NCBI GenBank assembly: GCA_963556695.1
Contig: CAUWAG010000006.1
Coordinates: forward strand, 3,038,001-3,102,000
DNA from: Anthostomella pinea
Taxonomy: Eukaryota > Ascomycota > Sordariomycetes > Xylariales > Xylariaceae
DNA length: 64,000 nucleotides
Direction of reading: 5' to 3'
The notes below the pieces were generated by a model. The model searched no databases, had not been told where the DNA came from, and saw only the letters and a list, made by a program, of their open reading frames with translations. The stretch's first letter is position 1. Every line of letters starts with the position of its first letter. A program made the translations under genes and the position numbers. Below, piece by piece: positions 12,521 to 24,366 of the stretch.

Positions 12521-13887
12521 TTACACGACAAACAGCTTGGGAAACCGGATGTCTTTCTTCTCATGCGCCGACTTGACGGCGCCCGTCGGCGCGGGCCCCG
12601 GCGTCTTTGCTTCCTCGCGTAGGCGCGCAAGCTCCGCCTTCATTATGTTGATCTCCTTCTCCTGGGCCTTCATTGTCGCATTGTCCATCATGACCTTCTC
12701 CTCGACCCAGGCCGTGTATTTCTCGTCTTTCCTCTCCGCGTCGCCGTCGTCGAGGATTCCCTCGATGGCCACGGGGGACTGCAGGAAGCCCTTGGCATCT
12801 GCCTCGACGATCGCCTCGTACATTTTGGTGGCCATCATCTCGTAGCCCGCAGTCCCGGGGTGCATACCATCCGAGGCTATGTTTCCATCCTGGACTCCGT
12901 CCGGACCTTGGAGCTCGGCCAGTACCACGGGCTTCTTCTCCTCCTCGTATATCTTGGCCAGCCTTCGGATCTGCGGGTTCACGCGCCAGACTTCTTCTCG
13001 ACCGTTGAAGCGCTCGTCCCACGTGGGCAGGAGCGTGCAAATAACGACGGTCGACCGCGGCGATGCGTTCAAGAGGTACTCAACGAGAGCATCGTATCGT
13101 TTGTAAAAGTTGTCAATGTCGATATGCTGAAAGCAATCGTTGGACCCGGCGTTGACGAGAAACAAGTTAGGCTTTGACTTGGGCACGGCGTTTTTGGCGT
13201 TTTTGTGGATGGTCTCGGTGACGACGCCGGGATAGGCTTCGATATCGTTGTCGGTCATATTTCCCAGGCGCTGGGTTCCGACAAAGTTGACAGGGTTGCC
13301 AATTGCCGTCAGCCTCTCGCGAAGGGGCCGTCGGAAACCGTTGTTGTCGATGTCTTCTTCGGGACTGTCGCCGCGCGTCGTCGATGCGCCGAGGGCCATG
13401 ATGCGAAGCGGCATGCCGCTGCCGAGGGGCAATTCGTAGCCGGGTCGCTTGTAGGCCTTGCTCTTTATGTATTTGGTGCTGCCGTGGCCCAAGGAGGTGG
13501 AGCTGTTCGAGGAGCCGTTTGTGTGGACGTAGACGACGCCGCTGCTGTCGTAGTTGGAGCCGTCGCCGGCCACATAGTTGATGCCATTTTGTATGCTCTC
13601 TCCTATTGGTCTGAGGCCCTCCAACTTGTGCGACCACTCGCTGTCGACGTTCACCGCGCCAGAAAAGAGTACAGCTGCGGGCGCAGATTGAATGCGTTAG
13701 TGGCGAGCTTCTGCGGGTGCATTTGAAGGAGAGAGGACTTACCAATTAATAGTAACGGCACACACAGGAAAAGGATCAGACGCTTTCGCGCCAGGACCAT
13801 GTGAATAAAGGGACTCGCGCGTGCGACGAGCTGGCGAGGTAATTTGTCTATCATGGTGTCCTGCAGGATAGAGCGTCCCGCGATCAA
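12521..13887 (-). CDS. Membrane-anchored SGNH/GDSL hydrolase-like protein
   Basis: Two exons, 13887-13743 and 13674-12521, are joined by an intron GTAAGT...GCAG in phase 1, giving 432 residues. Residues about 30-55 are one hydrophobic segment preceded by basic residues (signal anchor, LILFLCVPLLLI). The SGNH fold follows: block I GASTTRG with Ser about 146, block III NAGSND with Asn about 227, and block V SDGMHP with Asp about 317 and His about 320. All catalytic residues are therefore present. The family contains esterases, lipases and deacetylases acting on lipids or acetylated polysaccharides; the substrate cannot be told. After the catalytic domain there is a charged, probably coiled-coil C-terminal region (TMKAQEKEINIMKAELARLREE). 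An in-frame ATG at 13854 is an alternative start that keeps the anchor. Confidence 0.82.
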
Positions 13888-15778
13888 TTAACAAAGTGTA
13901 AAAGATAGTGATGTAGGCTGACGCCGCGTCGAGTGGTATCAAAGTGGCGCAGTGCGTCACGGCGAACGGCGACACGTGGCGGCAGAGATAGAGATAACCA
14001 AATGAGTGCTGGTTACCTTATCTCAGGAAACGAATAGGAAGGTGTCGCGACGACTGGACGGTTTGCCGTGCCTTGACTCGCGGGGAAAGGACCTGCGATG
14101 AGCGAGAGCCCACGGTTGAATAATAATAAAAAGCACGAGAGAAATGGAAGAAACGACCCCTTTCTACCTGACATTCGTCCAGGACATCCGGGCAGCGAGA
14201 ATCGTCGATCAAGCCAAGAATCAAGCCAAGATTCAAGCCAATCCGCCTCTGCCAAGACGGCCAAGAAGAGCCAAGCAGAGTTGGTCGTGTAGTTCGGGTT
14301 GGGATCATCGCTATCGCTTGCAGCCCTGCCAGCTGTCAGCTGTCAGCTGTTAGCCTGTCACGCATTGTGATCATGATGGCAGCCATTGTAGTTGTAGTTC
14401 CTGCAGGAACTGCTGTAGGCACCTGAGGGTATTTATTTATATTCTGGACTTTCATTCATGATGCGCATCGACCTCCTCTCTACTGTTTGGTGCATGTGGT
14501 TGATGAATGCAATAACAATCACAGCCGACAGCCTCAGCTCCGAGACCAACACGAAATACTTATGGGGCTCTTCTAGTGACAGTGGGGCGATCAATCTTGG
14601 CACCCCAGAGCCCCCGGCAGTCCATCGGTGGACTGTAGCAGCCTGGTCGCAAGTCTGCGCTTGATGGCAGGATGGGTGCCGAGTCCCGTGTCGTGGCCCG
14701 TCCGTCCGTCTGGTGCGTGCTCGAGCATCGGACAGCGGGGGCGGGTCTTCCCTTCTCGGTCTCCGTCTTGGGTCCCTTTGCAGTTGTTACTATCTATCAA
14801 AGGCCAAATACTCACAGCGACCTTCATATCTTTCATCCTATCTCCTAGTTACCATCTACAAGTCACGGACCTAGGTACAGGGTAGAGTTCGGATCAGGTC
14901 AGGTCGGTCACGGAGCACCACATGGAGACTCCCTACCTTCAAAGTTATCCGGTGGGATGATGCGAGCCAGTCAGCCGGAGGTCCCCTCCTTCGTCCTCAT
15001 TCCCACCCTTTTGGACAGCCACTTCGCTCATGAATGGTGCAGCAGCCATCAGGTGGTCCAGCACCGTTCTATAAAAGGGGGAGGTGGGCCTTGGCACTGT
15101 CGCCTGCATACCTACAGTAGTACATACTGCGAACTCACTCGCCAGCTCGCATACTAACTTATCATCTGCACGGATCCTACTCTTACTAATCATTTCCAAT
15201 GAGGGGATCTTGCTATTCGTTCGTCGCTGACCTGGTTCTGGGGAAGGATTGGCATGCAAGATGATTGGCTGGTGTCAAGACACACGGGAAGGTGGCAGGT
15301 GGTTCATCATCAAGAGAACAGATGTTTGGAAAAGATGGTATTGTTGAAGCCAACCAATCCACTATGGACCTCATCTTTTGTCCACCATTTCATGATTACC
15401 TATGCATGAGCATCGGGCCCGCGGGTTACCCAGGCCATCCCTCCTTCTTCATGGCGGAATGCACAGGCAATGAGATTCTTTCACTGTGCTTTCTTACCTC
15501 GTCTCCGCAACTTGCTTTCACTCACTTCGACAGCGTACTGAACAGGGGAGGTTACTTCACCGATCAAGATGATAATCAGAGACGCTCTATAAACGACAAA
15601 ACAACTTGAGGAGATGGGTGGTCGCGAAGAGAAGGATGCCGCCCCCACACGCTGGAAACAGGGGTCTTCAGCATCATCAGCGCCAAGTTCTGAGCCTCAG
15701 CTGAAAAACATGTGCTTATTCATAAACACAGCTACCGTGGAGGCATCGTCGCCCTCCTTTTAAACATCAACAGCAACA
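13888..15778. other. Intergenic, no gene recognised
   Basis: No protein pattern is visible in 1.9 kb. It includes a TATA-like TATAAAAG at about 15070 and a short open frame at 14458-14664 with a hydrophobic start that could be a small secreted peptide but has no other support. The promoter of the HET gene should lie at its right end. Confidence 0.35.
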
Positions 15779-17601
15779 ATGCGACTCATCAACTGCAAAG
15801 AGCTGCGTCTGGAGGAGCTCATCGAACCACCTGGCACCCACCCGTTCGCCATCCTCTTTCACACGTGGGACGCTGAGGAGGTCACGTACCAGCAGTTCGC
15901 CGACACAGCGGCGAGGAGGTTCAAGAGAGGCTGGGCCAAGATCCAAAGGGCATGCGCTACGGCCCGGGAGTGCGGGTGCGACTACCTGTGGGACGACACC
16001 TGCTGCATCGACAAGCAGGACAATGCCGAGCTCACCGAGTCCATCTACTCCATGTTCCAGTGGTATAGCGATGCGACGGTGTGTCTCGCGTTCATTGCAG
16101 ACTTTGACGCCACGGCCGGCGACATGGAGTCGCTGCGCAGGGCTCGCGTGAGTAGCCATCCAGGCCTCTGTCATAGATCTTCCGTGGTGTGTCAGGGGTT
16201 GATAGCTGTGCCGTCGGTGTTCTTGCCCCTGAATCACGACTGAAAATCCCTCATCCATTACGAGACCTTCCAGAACGAGCAGTCACTGACTCTGGCTACT
16301 GCAGTGGTTTTCTCGAGGATGGACTCTTCAGGAGTTGATCGCGCCGTCAACAGTCTACTTCTATGATCGGGAGTGGCGGCTCTTCGGCACGCGGTCGAGT
16401 CTGTATCAGGAGCTCTCGTCCATAACCGGGATCAGCACAGACATCCTATCTCCTCCAGACGGGGCGGCACTCAGGGACCTGCTGGACGATATCCTCATAG
16501 CAAGAAGGATGGCCTGGGCCGCTAGGCGACACACGACCAAGAAGGAAGATATCGCCTATTGTCCCCTCGGGATATTCGGCGTCAACATGCCCATGCTCTA
16601 CGGCGAGGGTGGGCAAGCTTTCGTGGCTCCAAGAGGAGATAATACGAGATAGTAACGAGCTCACAGTCTTCGCCTGGACCGCCAACGACCGCACCCAGGA
16701 TCCTTCAAAAAACGTCTCACCCAACAAGATATATCGCGGCATCCTCGCCTCCAGTCCAGCCGAGTTCGCAGGATCAGCCAATATCGAACCAAACAACGAC
16801 TCCAAGTTCAATCCGGACTACTTCATGTCCAACAAGGGCCTGCGCATCCAGACGGTCCTGCACGCCACCGACACCGACGAAGTCGTCATGCCGCTGAACT
16901 GCCACCTAACCCAAAATCCGTCCTCCCAACTGGGTCTCATCCTCAAGCACCAGGGCGCCAGCGTGTACGTCCGATCCTGGCTGCGCGTCCTCGGGCAGGT
17001 TAGGAACGTCGGCGCCCCGACCTCGACGGGGCACAACATCTTCGTCGCCAAGCGCGCGAAAGCCAGCATCACGCGCACGCTAGGCGCCGCGCACCGCAAC
17101 GCGTTCCACTTCCGCTTCGACTTCAGCCCGCAGAACACGATCCGGCTCGTCGAGACGGCGCCCGCGGAGCTGTGGGACGCGCAGAACCGGCTCATTATCA
17201 CGAGCGGGTCGCGGCAGTTTACCGCCTTCCACCGGTTCGCGGTGTCGGGCGCGGCGCCGGGTCAGTTCGTCATTGCTTGCGGTATGAGCATGAACCAGGG
17301 CGGCGAGGGCGGCAACGCCAAAGCCAACCCCTGGAGGGTGTGCGTCGGCGGCGAGACGGGCGAGCTGTTCGGGGCGGCCGCGGGGCGCAACTTCCAGGCC
17401 GTCGCCGACATCGGCCGCGCGCGCGGCTTCGTCACCGAGAAGAAGAAGGACCTCAAGGCCATGGCGCCGAACAGCACGACCTGGAAGGTCCGGTTCGCGG
17501 TTGCGAATGTGAGCTGTGCTGTCCAGACTGTTCGAGGTGAGCAGGGTATTGTTGTTGCGGCGAGAGTGACCAGGAATACGCCGATGGGGTTGCATATGTA
17601 G
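15779..17601 (+). pseudogene. HET-domain (heterokaryon incompatibility) protein gene, frameshifted
   Basis: Exon 1 (15779-16147) starts with the HET signature: MRLINC, AILFHTW, GWAKI, YLWDDTCCIDK and MFQWYSDA. A phase-0 intron (GTGAGT...GCAG, 16148-16304) leads to exon 2 with WFSRGWTLQELIAP, YDREW, GTRSSL, ITGIS, RRMAWAARR, LGIFGVNMPMLYGEGGQAF. Immediately after GGQAF the frame is lost: the expected LQEEI block follows in another frame (SWLQEEIIRDS...) and stays open to 17601. The break lies at about 16612-16622 and equals a 2-bp loss or 1-bp gain; no intron can explain it because the conserved block is contiguous. HET proteins trigger cell death in incompatible hyphal fusions. The C-terminal 300 residues are unrecognised. 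A sequencing error is the alternative to a pseudogene. Confidence 0.75.
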
Positions 17602-19200
17602 CTGTATATTGATATGTTCATTGAATCATTAACCTGTGGTGTTTCGCTCTCGATGTTGGATAGTTGGATGTCGCCACCCACGCGACCGCTGCCCTTGGTC
17701 GATTGATCCCTCGTCAGAATCACTGGGCATGCTTTCGGGGTCCTGGCCGGCCGGCATTAGGAGAGATGATGAATGAAGTCAGCAGTCTACGGGCTGATTG
17801 GACAAGCTTCTAACAAGTCGCATGCAAGCGTTGCTACCCTCCTGGGTGCCACCGAGGTGGACTGTAGAACATCGTCAGTGTTGGTTGAGAATACCGTAGA
17901 TTGCTAGATTAGCAGTCTAGCAAGGTGGGAAAAGGGGATACCATGGATGCCCACCTGCAATCCTGACGCCTATAATACACTCTGCTCAGCACATGAATAC
18001 ATTATTGGGCTACAGCCACGAGATCATTGAGATCTTGAGTGAAGCTGGCAGTATCTGTCATTTGAAGTGTCACTGCTCTCCTCTACATGCACTGTACCTT
18101 GGCAAGCTACATTCATAAGACCTGGCAGCGGCTGCGCACTCGCTCTTGAAAAGATTTTCAGTCGTTCTCATGGGTTCATTCATAGTTGGAAGTTGGCTCT
18201 GGGGGAAGCCAGTCTTATGGGGGATGCACACTGGAAGCGTTAAACAACACCATGTCTTAACGTAACAACACTGCACCGCATGACAATATTTCCACAACCA
18301 TCAAGACGAAGGTGCACCTAGAGGCCGCAGTTAAATACAGGCATGTGTATCTTGTCACTGGGCATAAAGAGCACGCAAAAGAAAGGGGGGGGGAAAGACA
18401 AAAAAAGAAAGCTGTACCTATGCGAATGTGTTAGTTGTATCCTTTGCTAGGCTGTGAAGTAATATGTGAAGGATAGGGTGTTTCAATCAGAACGTCTGAT
18501 AAGGCGTTTATATCAGGCGTTTGCTCTTGTGTATAATCAGGCCTCATAGGGGGACCGACGAACGAATAATCATCGTGGAAAATGTGTTCAGTGCTGGACT
18601 TGAACCCCGGACTGGAGTGAGAGCTTACCTGGATGCATCTAAGCAAGTGGTGCAGTTTACTAACTGAGCCGTTCGCCCCGATTGATGCATTGGGGCTTTT
18701 TGTCTTGGGTTATGTATGGCAGTACTGGACTGAGGACAGGGCTTGTGGGGGACGGCATCATCATCGCCAGGACGATGGGGGCGGGCAGACATGAGATGGT
18801 GGCGGCCGGGACGACAGGAGGCGGCGGCAGGCAGACGTGAGATGGCGGCGAGCAGACACTGGGAAGCAAGCAGACACGGGGCGGCGGCGAGCTGACATGG
18901 GACGACGACAGAGTACCGGGGAGCCTTTGAAGGGGGTGTTAGCTCAGCCCTGTCATTTGACATATGGTAGAGTACTTGCAAGCAGTAGGTTGCAACAACC
19001 CGGCGGCCAATGTCTATCTCTCTAGAAGACATGGCACTACATCTCCATGAAAGGGGTCGTCCAATGTGTTGTAAGAAGCTTTGTTTCTACATTATGCGGA
19101 TCAGCTATCGAGTGCCAGGTCTGCGTTTAACCATCTGGCTCAAGATCCAACTCCGCGCGTAGCCTTGCTATTCAAAGTTATTACCAGCCCCTATTTATGA
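17602..19200. other. Intergenic with a GC-rich imperfect repeat
   Basis: No gene is supported. Around 18760-18905 there is a GC-rich, degenerate repeat built on GGCGGCGGC...CAGAC..GAGATGG-like units. A tRNA-like B-box segment near 18600 was considered and not accepted. Confidence 0.4.
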
Positions 19201-20293
19201 CTACCCGCTCGCGTCCATCTCATGCCGTTCTTCACGCCGACCCCGATCATCCGGCAACTCTGACGGGTAGAACGTTAGATTTTGGTTCGAGTCAGACCCT
19301 GCGAAACAATCCTTATTCCAGTCGTATTGGGGCGGGGGTTGTTCTTGTGTTTGTTGGACAACTTGGAGATTGCCCTCGCTGCCACCATACTTGGCGATCC
19401 ATCTCCGGCGCAGGAAGTAGTACGCACTCCCTGCCAAGATCGCAATCCCCGCTCCCGCTCCGATGGCTATGCCTGTAATGGCGCCTCGAGAAAGATCAGA
19501 GTTGGATGGTGTGGAAGATGCAGTGTTCTGCTCAGCCGAAATTGGCGTTGACATTCGATGCGATGTCGTAGTGAGAGAATCAGGCAGAACCGAGGGACTC
19601 GTTACGACAGGACTTGCCGGTGTCGAAGTCGAAGTCAACGCCGAAGACGTCACTGATGTGATCGATCCAGTCGCAGTAGCCAACTCCGTCAAAATCGAGT
19701 ATGCAATCTGACACCGCACAGCCGCTTCTCCCACATATCCATCGACGCAGCTCGTCAGCGCAGGACATCATATATCATCGGCGCCCGCGGGCGCACCGGT
19801 GCATCGAACCGCGTTGGGCATATCACAGGGTTATGGGACTTGGTCAACGTAGCAATGATCCGTGGCATTGCTGGTGAAACGTCAGTGACATAGCATCCTC
19901 CTCAGAAGTCTTCTGCAAGCTTGAGTAACATTTACATACTTCCCAACGCAGCAACAGCCTTTGCCCAGATATTGCTGGCATGACGGATACGTCTGTCCCG
20001 ATTGCGTGCCTGTGACAAGAATCAGTACATTCCGTCAGAGCGAAGACGACAGTAAGCTGTATCAACACACAACAAAGTGTCAAGCTCGGAGCACATATTG
20101 AATTCCTCCAATCTCCACCAAATGCATCCGAGCATTCATCCCTTCTGGCGAAGAACGACGTGTCGCCACGCTCCACGGTAGTTGCTAGGAGAGATGCCCC
20201 TTTGTGAATGCTTCTGTCTGGTTGTGCTGCCGAGCCAGCAGTAGAACCACAGAATATAAACCCCGTCCAGATGGTCAACCCGTGGGCTTTCAT
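19201..20293 (-). pseudogene. Secreted single-pass membrane protein gene with two in-frame stops
   Basis: Exons 20293-20071, 20009-19940 and 19870-19201 join in phase. The start encodes a signal peptide (MKAHGLTIWTGFIFCG). A Cys-rich extracellular part follows (RRDECSDAFGG, SGQTYPSCQQYLGKGCCC, NATDHCYVDQ, CPALTSCVDGYVGEAAVRC), then a Ser/Thr-rich stretch, one transmembrane helix (ITGIAIGAGAGIAILAGSAYYF) with RRRW after it, and a Pro/Gln-rich cytoplasmic tail. This plan is that of fungal wall-sensor or receptor-like proteins of unknown ligand. Exon 3 contains TAA at 19833-19831 and TGA about 66 bases further on; TAA in place of CAA and TGA in place of CGA would both be C-to-T changes. The rest of the frame is clean. 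An atypical intron removing both stops is possible but lacks a good donor. Confidence 0.6.
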
Positions 20294-20650
20294 CGAGGAA
20301 TCCGTAACGCAGATGTAACGTTTGAGTTGAGACTGGTGATGTTTTTAGATCTTTAGAAAGGCAAGAAGCAAGGTCCCGACCAACTCAATCCACGTCAACA
20401 GGACACTTTCGTGGAGTTAAATTGACACTATCCACGACCTCGTCGTTGCTTAATTAATATGCGTATATTAAAGAAAGGTCCTATCTCCGGAAAATATTAT
20501 TATTATAAGTTAATATAAGGTAAAAAGACTTTTTTTAGGCCACTTTTTTGGCGATAATAAATCGAATAAAAATGTTATAAGGAAAATTTAAACGTATAAA
20601 CGTCTAAAAAGCTATAATTAACTTTACATAATATTATTTAGAATTCTTTT

Positions 20651-20853
20651 TGTTGGAACAGGCTTGAACAATCAATCATGATACTCGAGTATTGGGTCAA
20701 GGTCATGATATTGCTGATGGTTGGATTGGGAGGTCTAGCTGGACTTGCAGGTCTAGCTAAGTGTCCTCACAATCCGGTATCTAATCTCTTATCTAATCAT
20801 ATATGTAGAGTTGGTATGGATGGTTTGAAGGTTGGAATTGCATGGATCCAACA
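20651..20853 (+). mobile_element. Solo-LTR-like repeat, family B, copy 2
   Basis: This 203-bp copy matches 6732-6933 in the opposite orientation, with ends TGTTGGA and TCCAACA. The two copies differ by scattered transitions, as expected after RIP or age. Confidence 0.6.
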
Positions 20854-21445
20854 CCTTTAATAATATACTTTATATAATTAAACGAAGCTTTTACTTTTCT
20901 ATAACGCTTGTTTTAGAAGATTGTAACAGTTTAAAAAACTTAGAAAATACTAGCAACGAAGTTTATACTTTTAAACGTTTAAAATACCGTGACTAGCTTT
21001 ACATAATATTGTTAATTAAAAATATTAATTTTTTTTATTACATAGTTAAGATTTAAACTTAAGTGTGATGGATCTGACATCCATCCATCCATTCACGGTG
21101 GTACGTGCGCTCATCAGGTGATCTGGTGGGGTGGACGCGTTGCCCCGCTGCACTCACTATGGATAATTGTGGAGCGGGATTGAAGATCTAATCCCCCACC
21201 AGCATTGGCTGGTGGTTCTGATCCTTCTTCCCTCCTCACCAGTAGATTCTTATTCATCTGGAGTAATAGATGGGCATCTTCGTCCTGAGCTGCCAGCTGT
21301 TCCGTGACATTAAGTTTGTTAAATAGCTTAATTTCCACTCTTTTAAATTAATATTTACTTATTAATCTTTATGATAAAAAAAAAGCTAAATCGAAACATT
21401 TACGTTATAAATTATTAAATTATTAAATTATTACTATAAACATAT

Positions 21446-21965
21446 TGTTACGAACCAACGAACAGTGCGGCCTGATAGCAGACCTAGAAGGGACGATTGG
21501 AAACAGATTGACCAGAGAGTGGGGTGCTGATCAGTGGAGAGATTGGAGCAACGGAGCAACGGTACACAGATCACGCGACCAGCAGAGCCTGGGTCACGTG
21601 ACTAAGAATTTGGATCACTGGATCACCATGGTGATCCAGTGAGCAGGATCACCTTGGATCACCGGTGATCCAGGGTGAGCCACCTAATCAGTGAGGGAGA
21701 GATTGGATATATAAGGACAGACATCTCCCAACCAGATAGATAGACATTCTCTACCTCAGTGATCAATCTAAGCATCTTAACCAACCCTAAGGTGGGAGAA
21801 ATCTCCTGACGACTCAACTATTCAGTGATCCCCTGGATCAGACCAAGCCCGAGCATCTGAGTGTCTTCTAATTGACAGAAGCCTCTATCGTCCTTTGTGT
21901 TGACTTACCTCAGAACATAAACCCTATAGAACCCTTTAGCCTTATAGGTTAGACGGCTCATCATA
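21446..21965 (+). mobile_element. Solo-LTR-like repeat, family A, copy 2
   Basis: The element starts with TGTTACGAACC and is about 520 bp. It matches 5617-6100 in reverse complement along nearly its full length, including the shared central run with several GGATCACC/GGTGATCC palindromes (21605-21675). The right end is decayed. Confidence 0.6.
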
Positions 21966-22520
21966 TATATATAGTTATAAATAAGCCAGGAAAAAAAGCA
22001 TATAATTAAAAACGATATGCTTTATATATATAATGGTAAGGTATTGTATTAAAGGAATAATAAAATAATATTATTTATATATTTACTCGATTTTTGTTAT
22101 AAATTCAAGCGAATTTTGATATATATAAACTTATTATCACAATTCAGGGTCTAATATTGGGGTGAATTGCTTGCGTGATCGTCTATCGGATCTGGGGACC
22201 AAATCTAGTACTAAATACACACCAAAGCACAAAAGATTCGCCCATCCATTGATCTGGCAATCAATGGAGCCTTGTTTGTCACTTTGAAAGCCACCACTTC
22301 TGGTGCCTTCACCCCTTTCATCCTTTGACCACTTATTCTGGTCAGATACAGCTGCTTGAACAGCTGCCAACACACCTATACGGCACCTTGTATCGCACAC
22401 TTATTAATAATAAAAAATCTTCTTTAAAATAAATTATGAATAATATATATTTTTATAATAACCAAATTTTATTTTTTATTTTTTCAAATTTAACTTTTAA
22501 TATAACGTAGCTGACAGGCG

Positions 22521-23286
22521 AGTTGGCATTACAAGCGAGTTGACACTTGTCATGAACTCTCTAACTGCCATATCAAATAACTTCACCACAATGCATTCAA
22601 TTCAATTCAATCAATCGGATTCCTCTTCTTCAGAGGTTTCTATCTCTATTGTACAACTCGCGCATTATGGCCAGTGTTGCCGCAAACGCCACACCGTCGC
22701 TCACGCGCTGCCGTCCTACTTGGACGACGACTACTGTTGAATGCACGGATGTTGATTTGATTCTATTGATTGTTCTGCTCTGCGTGCAGAGATTGATCAT
22801 CTGTCTTCTTGGTGGGTCAGTTGCCCTGTGCGTCTCTGCCCCACTAGAGATCTTCCGGTGTCTATTTCCGGCTCCCATTCAACAGATATCAAAGGGCTCC
22901 CACAGCTGTATTTAGGTGGGAATATCCCCCATGTGATGGTGTACAGCCGCATCCACCTGGATGGATGGATGCTGAGTCATCAGGTCACGCATAGATTAGA
23001 TAAGGAAGGAATGGGACCACCACTTAAGGTGTGTGGTGCGCACAGCACCTTGCTGGATTCCCTTTACTTTTGTGGAATGAAGCAACCATGGTGATACCGC
23101 GCAATCATAAGGTTCCAGTTCCCCGCACCGCCGGTGCGGTATTGCCTGGTCCGCAAGCGTTGCTTTTCCTGCTGACGGAGCGTGTGTTTGATATTCCTAC
23201 TTCACTCGTCGCAACTTCACCAGACTATCATTGTCTTAGAATAAGAACTTCACAGCCCTATCATTCTATTAGGCTTCTCTTACCAT
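22521..23286. other. No gene recognised; edge of repeat island and promoter region
   Basis: This is moderate-GC DNA between the AT-rich island and the DUF3431 gene. Short frames at 22540-23100 show no reliable protein pattern. The last 200 bases should contain the DUF3431 promoter. Confidence 0.35.
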
Positions 23287-24366
23287 ATGGCTGTGCCAGT
23301 GATGATACCTGAACTTCGAACTGGCCGTCAGCAGTCCAGCATGCTGTCATCATCTTCGAAACGCAGGAAAGCGATGGCGATGTCAATCGCTCTGACCTGT
23401 CTTTTCATGTTGCTTGTATGCCAGCGTGCCCAAGTCTTTTCAAGAAACGATGAGTTCACTAGCGACCTCTACGTTCCGCAGCAGCAGGATGGTCCCCTCG
23501 AGATAGAGCTCGTAGTAGCCAGTACCAAAGACGAAGACACCGCCTGGCTCCAGAGACACGTGCCCGAATGGCGCAAGAGCATCTACATCGTCGACGACAC
23601 CAAGGCTTCACCGACCGTCCCGAAGAACAAGGGGCGCGAGGCAATGGTGTATATCACGTACATCATCGACCACTACGACCGCCTCCCCAGCGCCATAATA
23701 TTCCTCCACGCGTCGCGCTTCGCGTGGCACAACGACGATCCCGACTACGACGGGCTGCGGACCCTGCGGAACTTCCAGGTCCCGTATCTTCAGGAGACGG
23801 GCTACGTGAACTTGCGCTGCGTCTGGACCATCGGCTGTCCGGCCGAGATCCACCCTGTTGAGGACGAGGCCAGCGCGGACCCCGACGACCTGACGACAAA
23901 GGTTGTCTATAAGCAGGATTTTCAGGAGCTCATGCCGGAGTTGCCGATGCCCGAGGTTGTGGCCGTCAGTTGCTGCTCGCAGTTCGGCGTGACGAGGGAC
24001 GTCGTGCGAAGCCGGTCGAAGGAGGATTATATGCGGTACCGGCAGTGGCTGCTAGACACACCATTGAACGACTCTCTGACAGGGAGGATCTTCGAGTTTT
24101 CTTGGCATAGTAAGTAGCACTGCACATCGACTGTCGGGAGTAGGTCTCTAATCTGCTTCAAAGTTATATTTGGACAAGAGCCCGTGCACTCTCCCTCAGC
24201 GTCAGACTGCTACTGCCGAGTATACGGAATGTGTGATATGGCGTGCATAGATGATGGCTCGTGTGAAGGGAGGTACACGCTCCCTGCTTGGTCTTCGTTG
24301 CCTCAGGGATGGCCCCTGATAGGGTGGAACCAGGAGGATAGGAACTTCTCGGGCCCTCTACCTTGA
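23287..24366 (+). CDS. DUF3431 family membrane protein
   Basis: Exon 1 is 23287-24109 and exon 2 is 24164-24366, joined by a phase-1 intron (GTAAGT...AAAG), giving 341 residues. There is a cytoplasmic N-terminus, then one transmembrane segment at about residues 38-53 (MAMSIALTCLFMLLVC), suggesting a type II Golgi/ER protein. The body shows the DUF3431 pattern: EIELVVAST, a WLQRHVPEW block, YITYIIDHYDRLPSAIIFLH, WHNDDPDYDGLRTLRNF and VNLRCVWTIGCPAEIHP. After them come CCSQFGVTRD and, in exon 2, a Cys-rich segment with EPVHSPSASDCYCRVYGMC. The family is widespread in fungi and resembles glycosyltransferase-like proteins, but no activity is established. The start chosen is the first ATG; a later ATG at residue 19 or 30 would keep the membrane anchor. 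Confidence 0.85.

Larger units (their letters stand above)
20410..22520. repeat. AT-rich, RIP-like repeat island 2
   Basis: This is a mosaic of A/T-dominated DNA and blocks of moderate GC (about 20651-20853, 21070-21330, 21446-21965, 22135-22400). The first and third blocks are copies of the LTR-like repeats at 6.7 and 5.6 kb in the opposite orientation. The other two blocks have no match elsewhere in the window and no coding pattern that I recognise. It is interpreted as nested, RIP-decayed transposon remains. Confidence 0.7.

Noticed and set aside
14458..14664. Possible small secreted protein
   Set aside because: A hydrophobic start alone is weak; there is no Cys pattern, homology or splice evidence.
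18590..18682. tRNA-like segment on the minus strand (GGCTCAGTTAGTA and GGGGTTCAAGTCC phrases)
   Set aside because: The T stem has mismatches and the ends do not pair as an acceptor stem.
22540..22915. Possible gag zinc-knuckle remnant (CCRKRHT-like)
   Set aside because: Spacing does not fit CCHC and the frame is short; not enough to call a gag gene.
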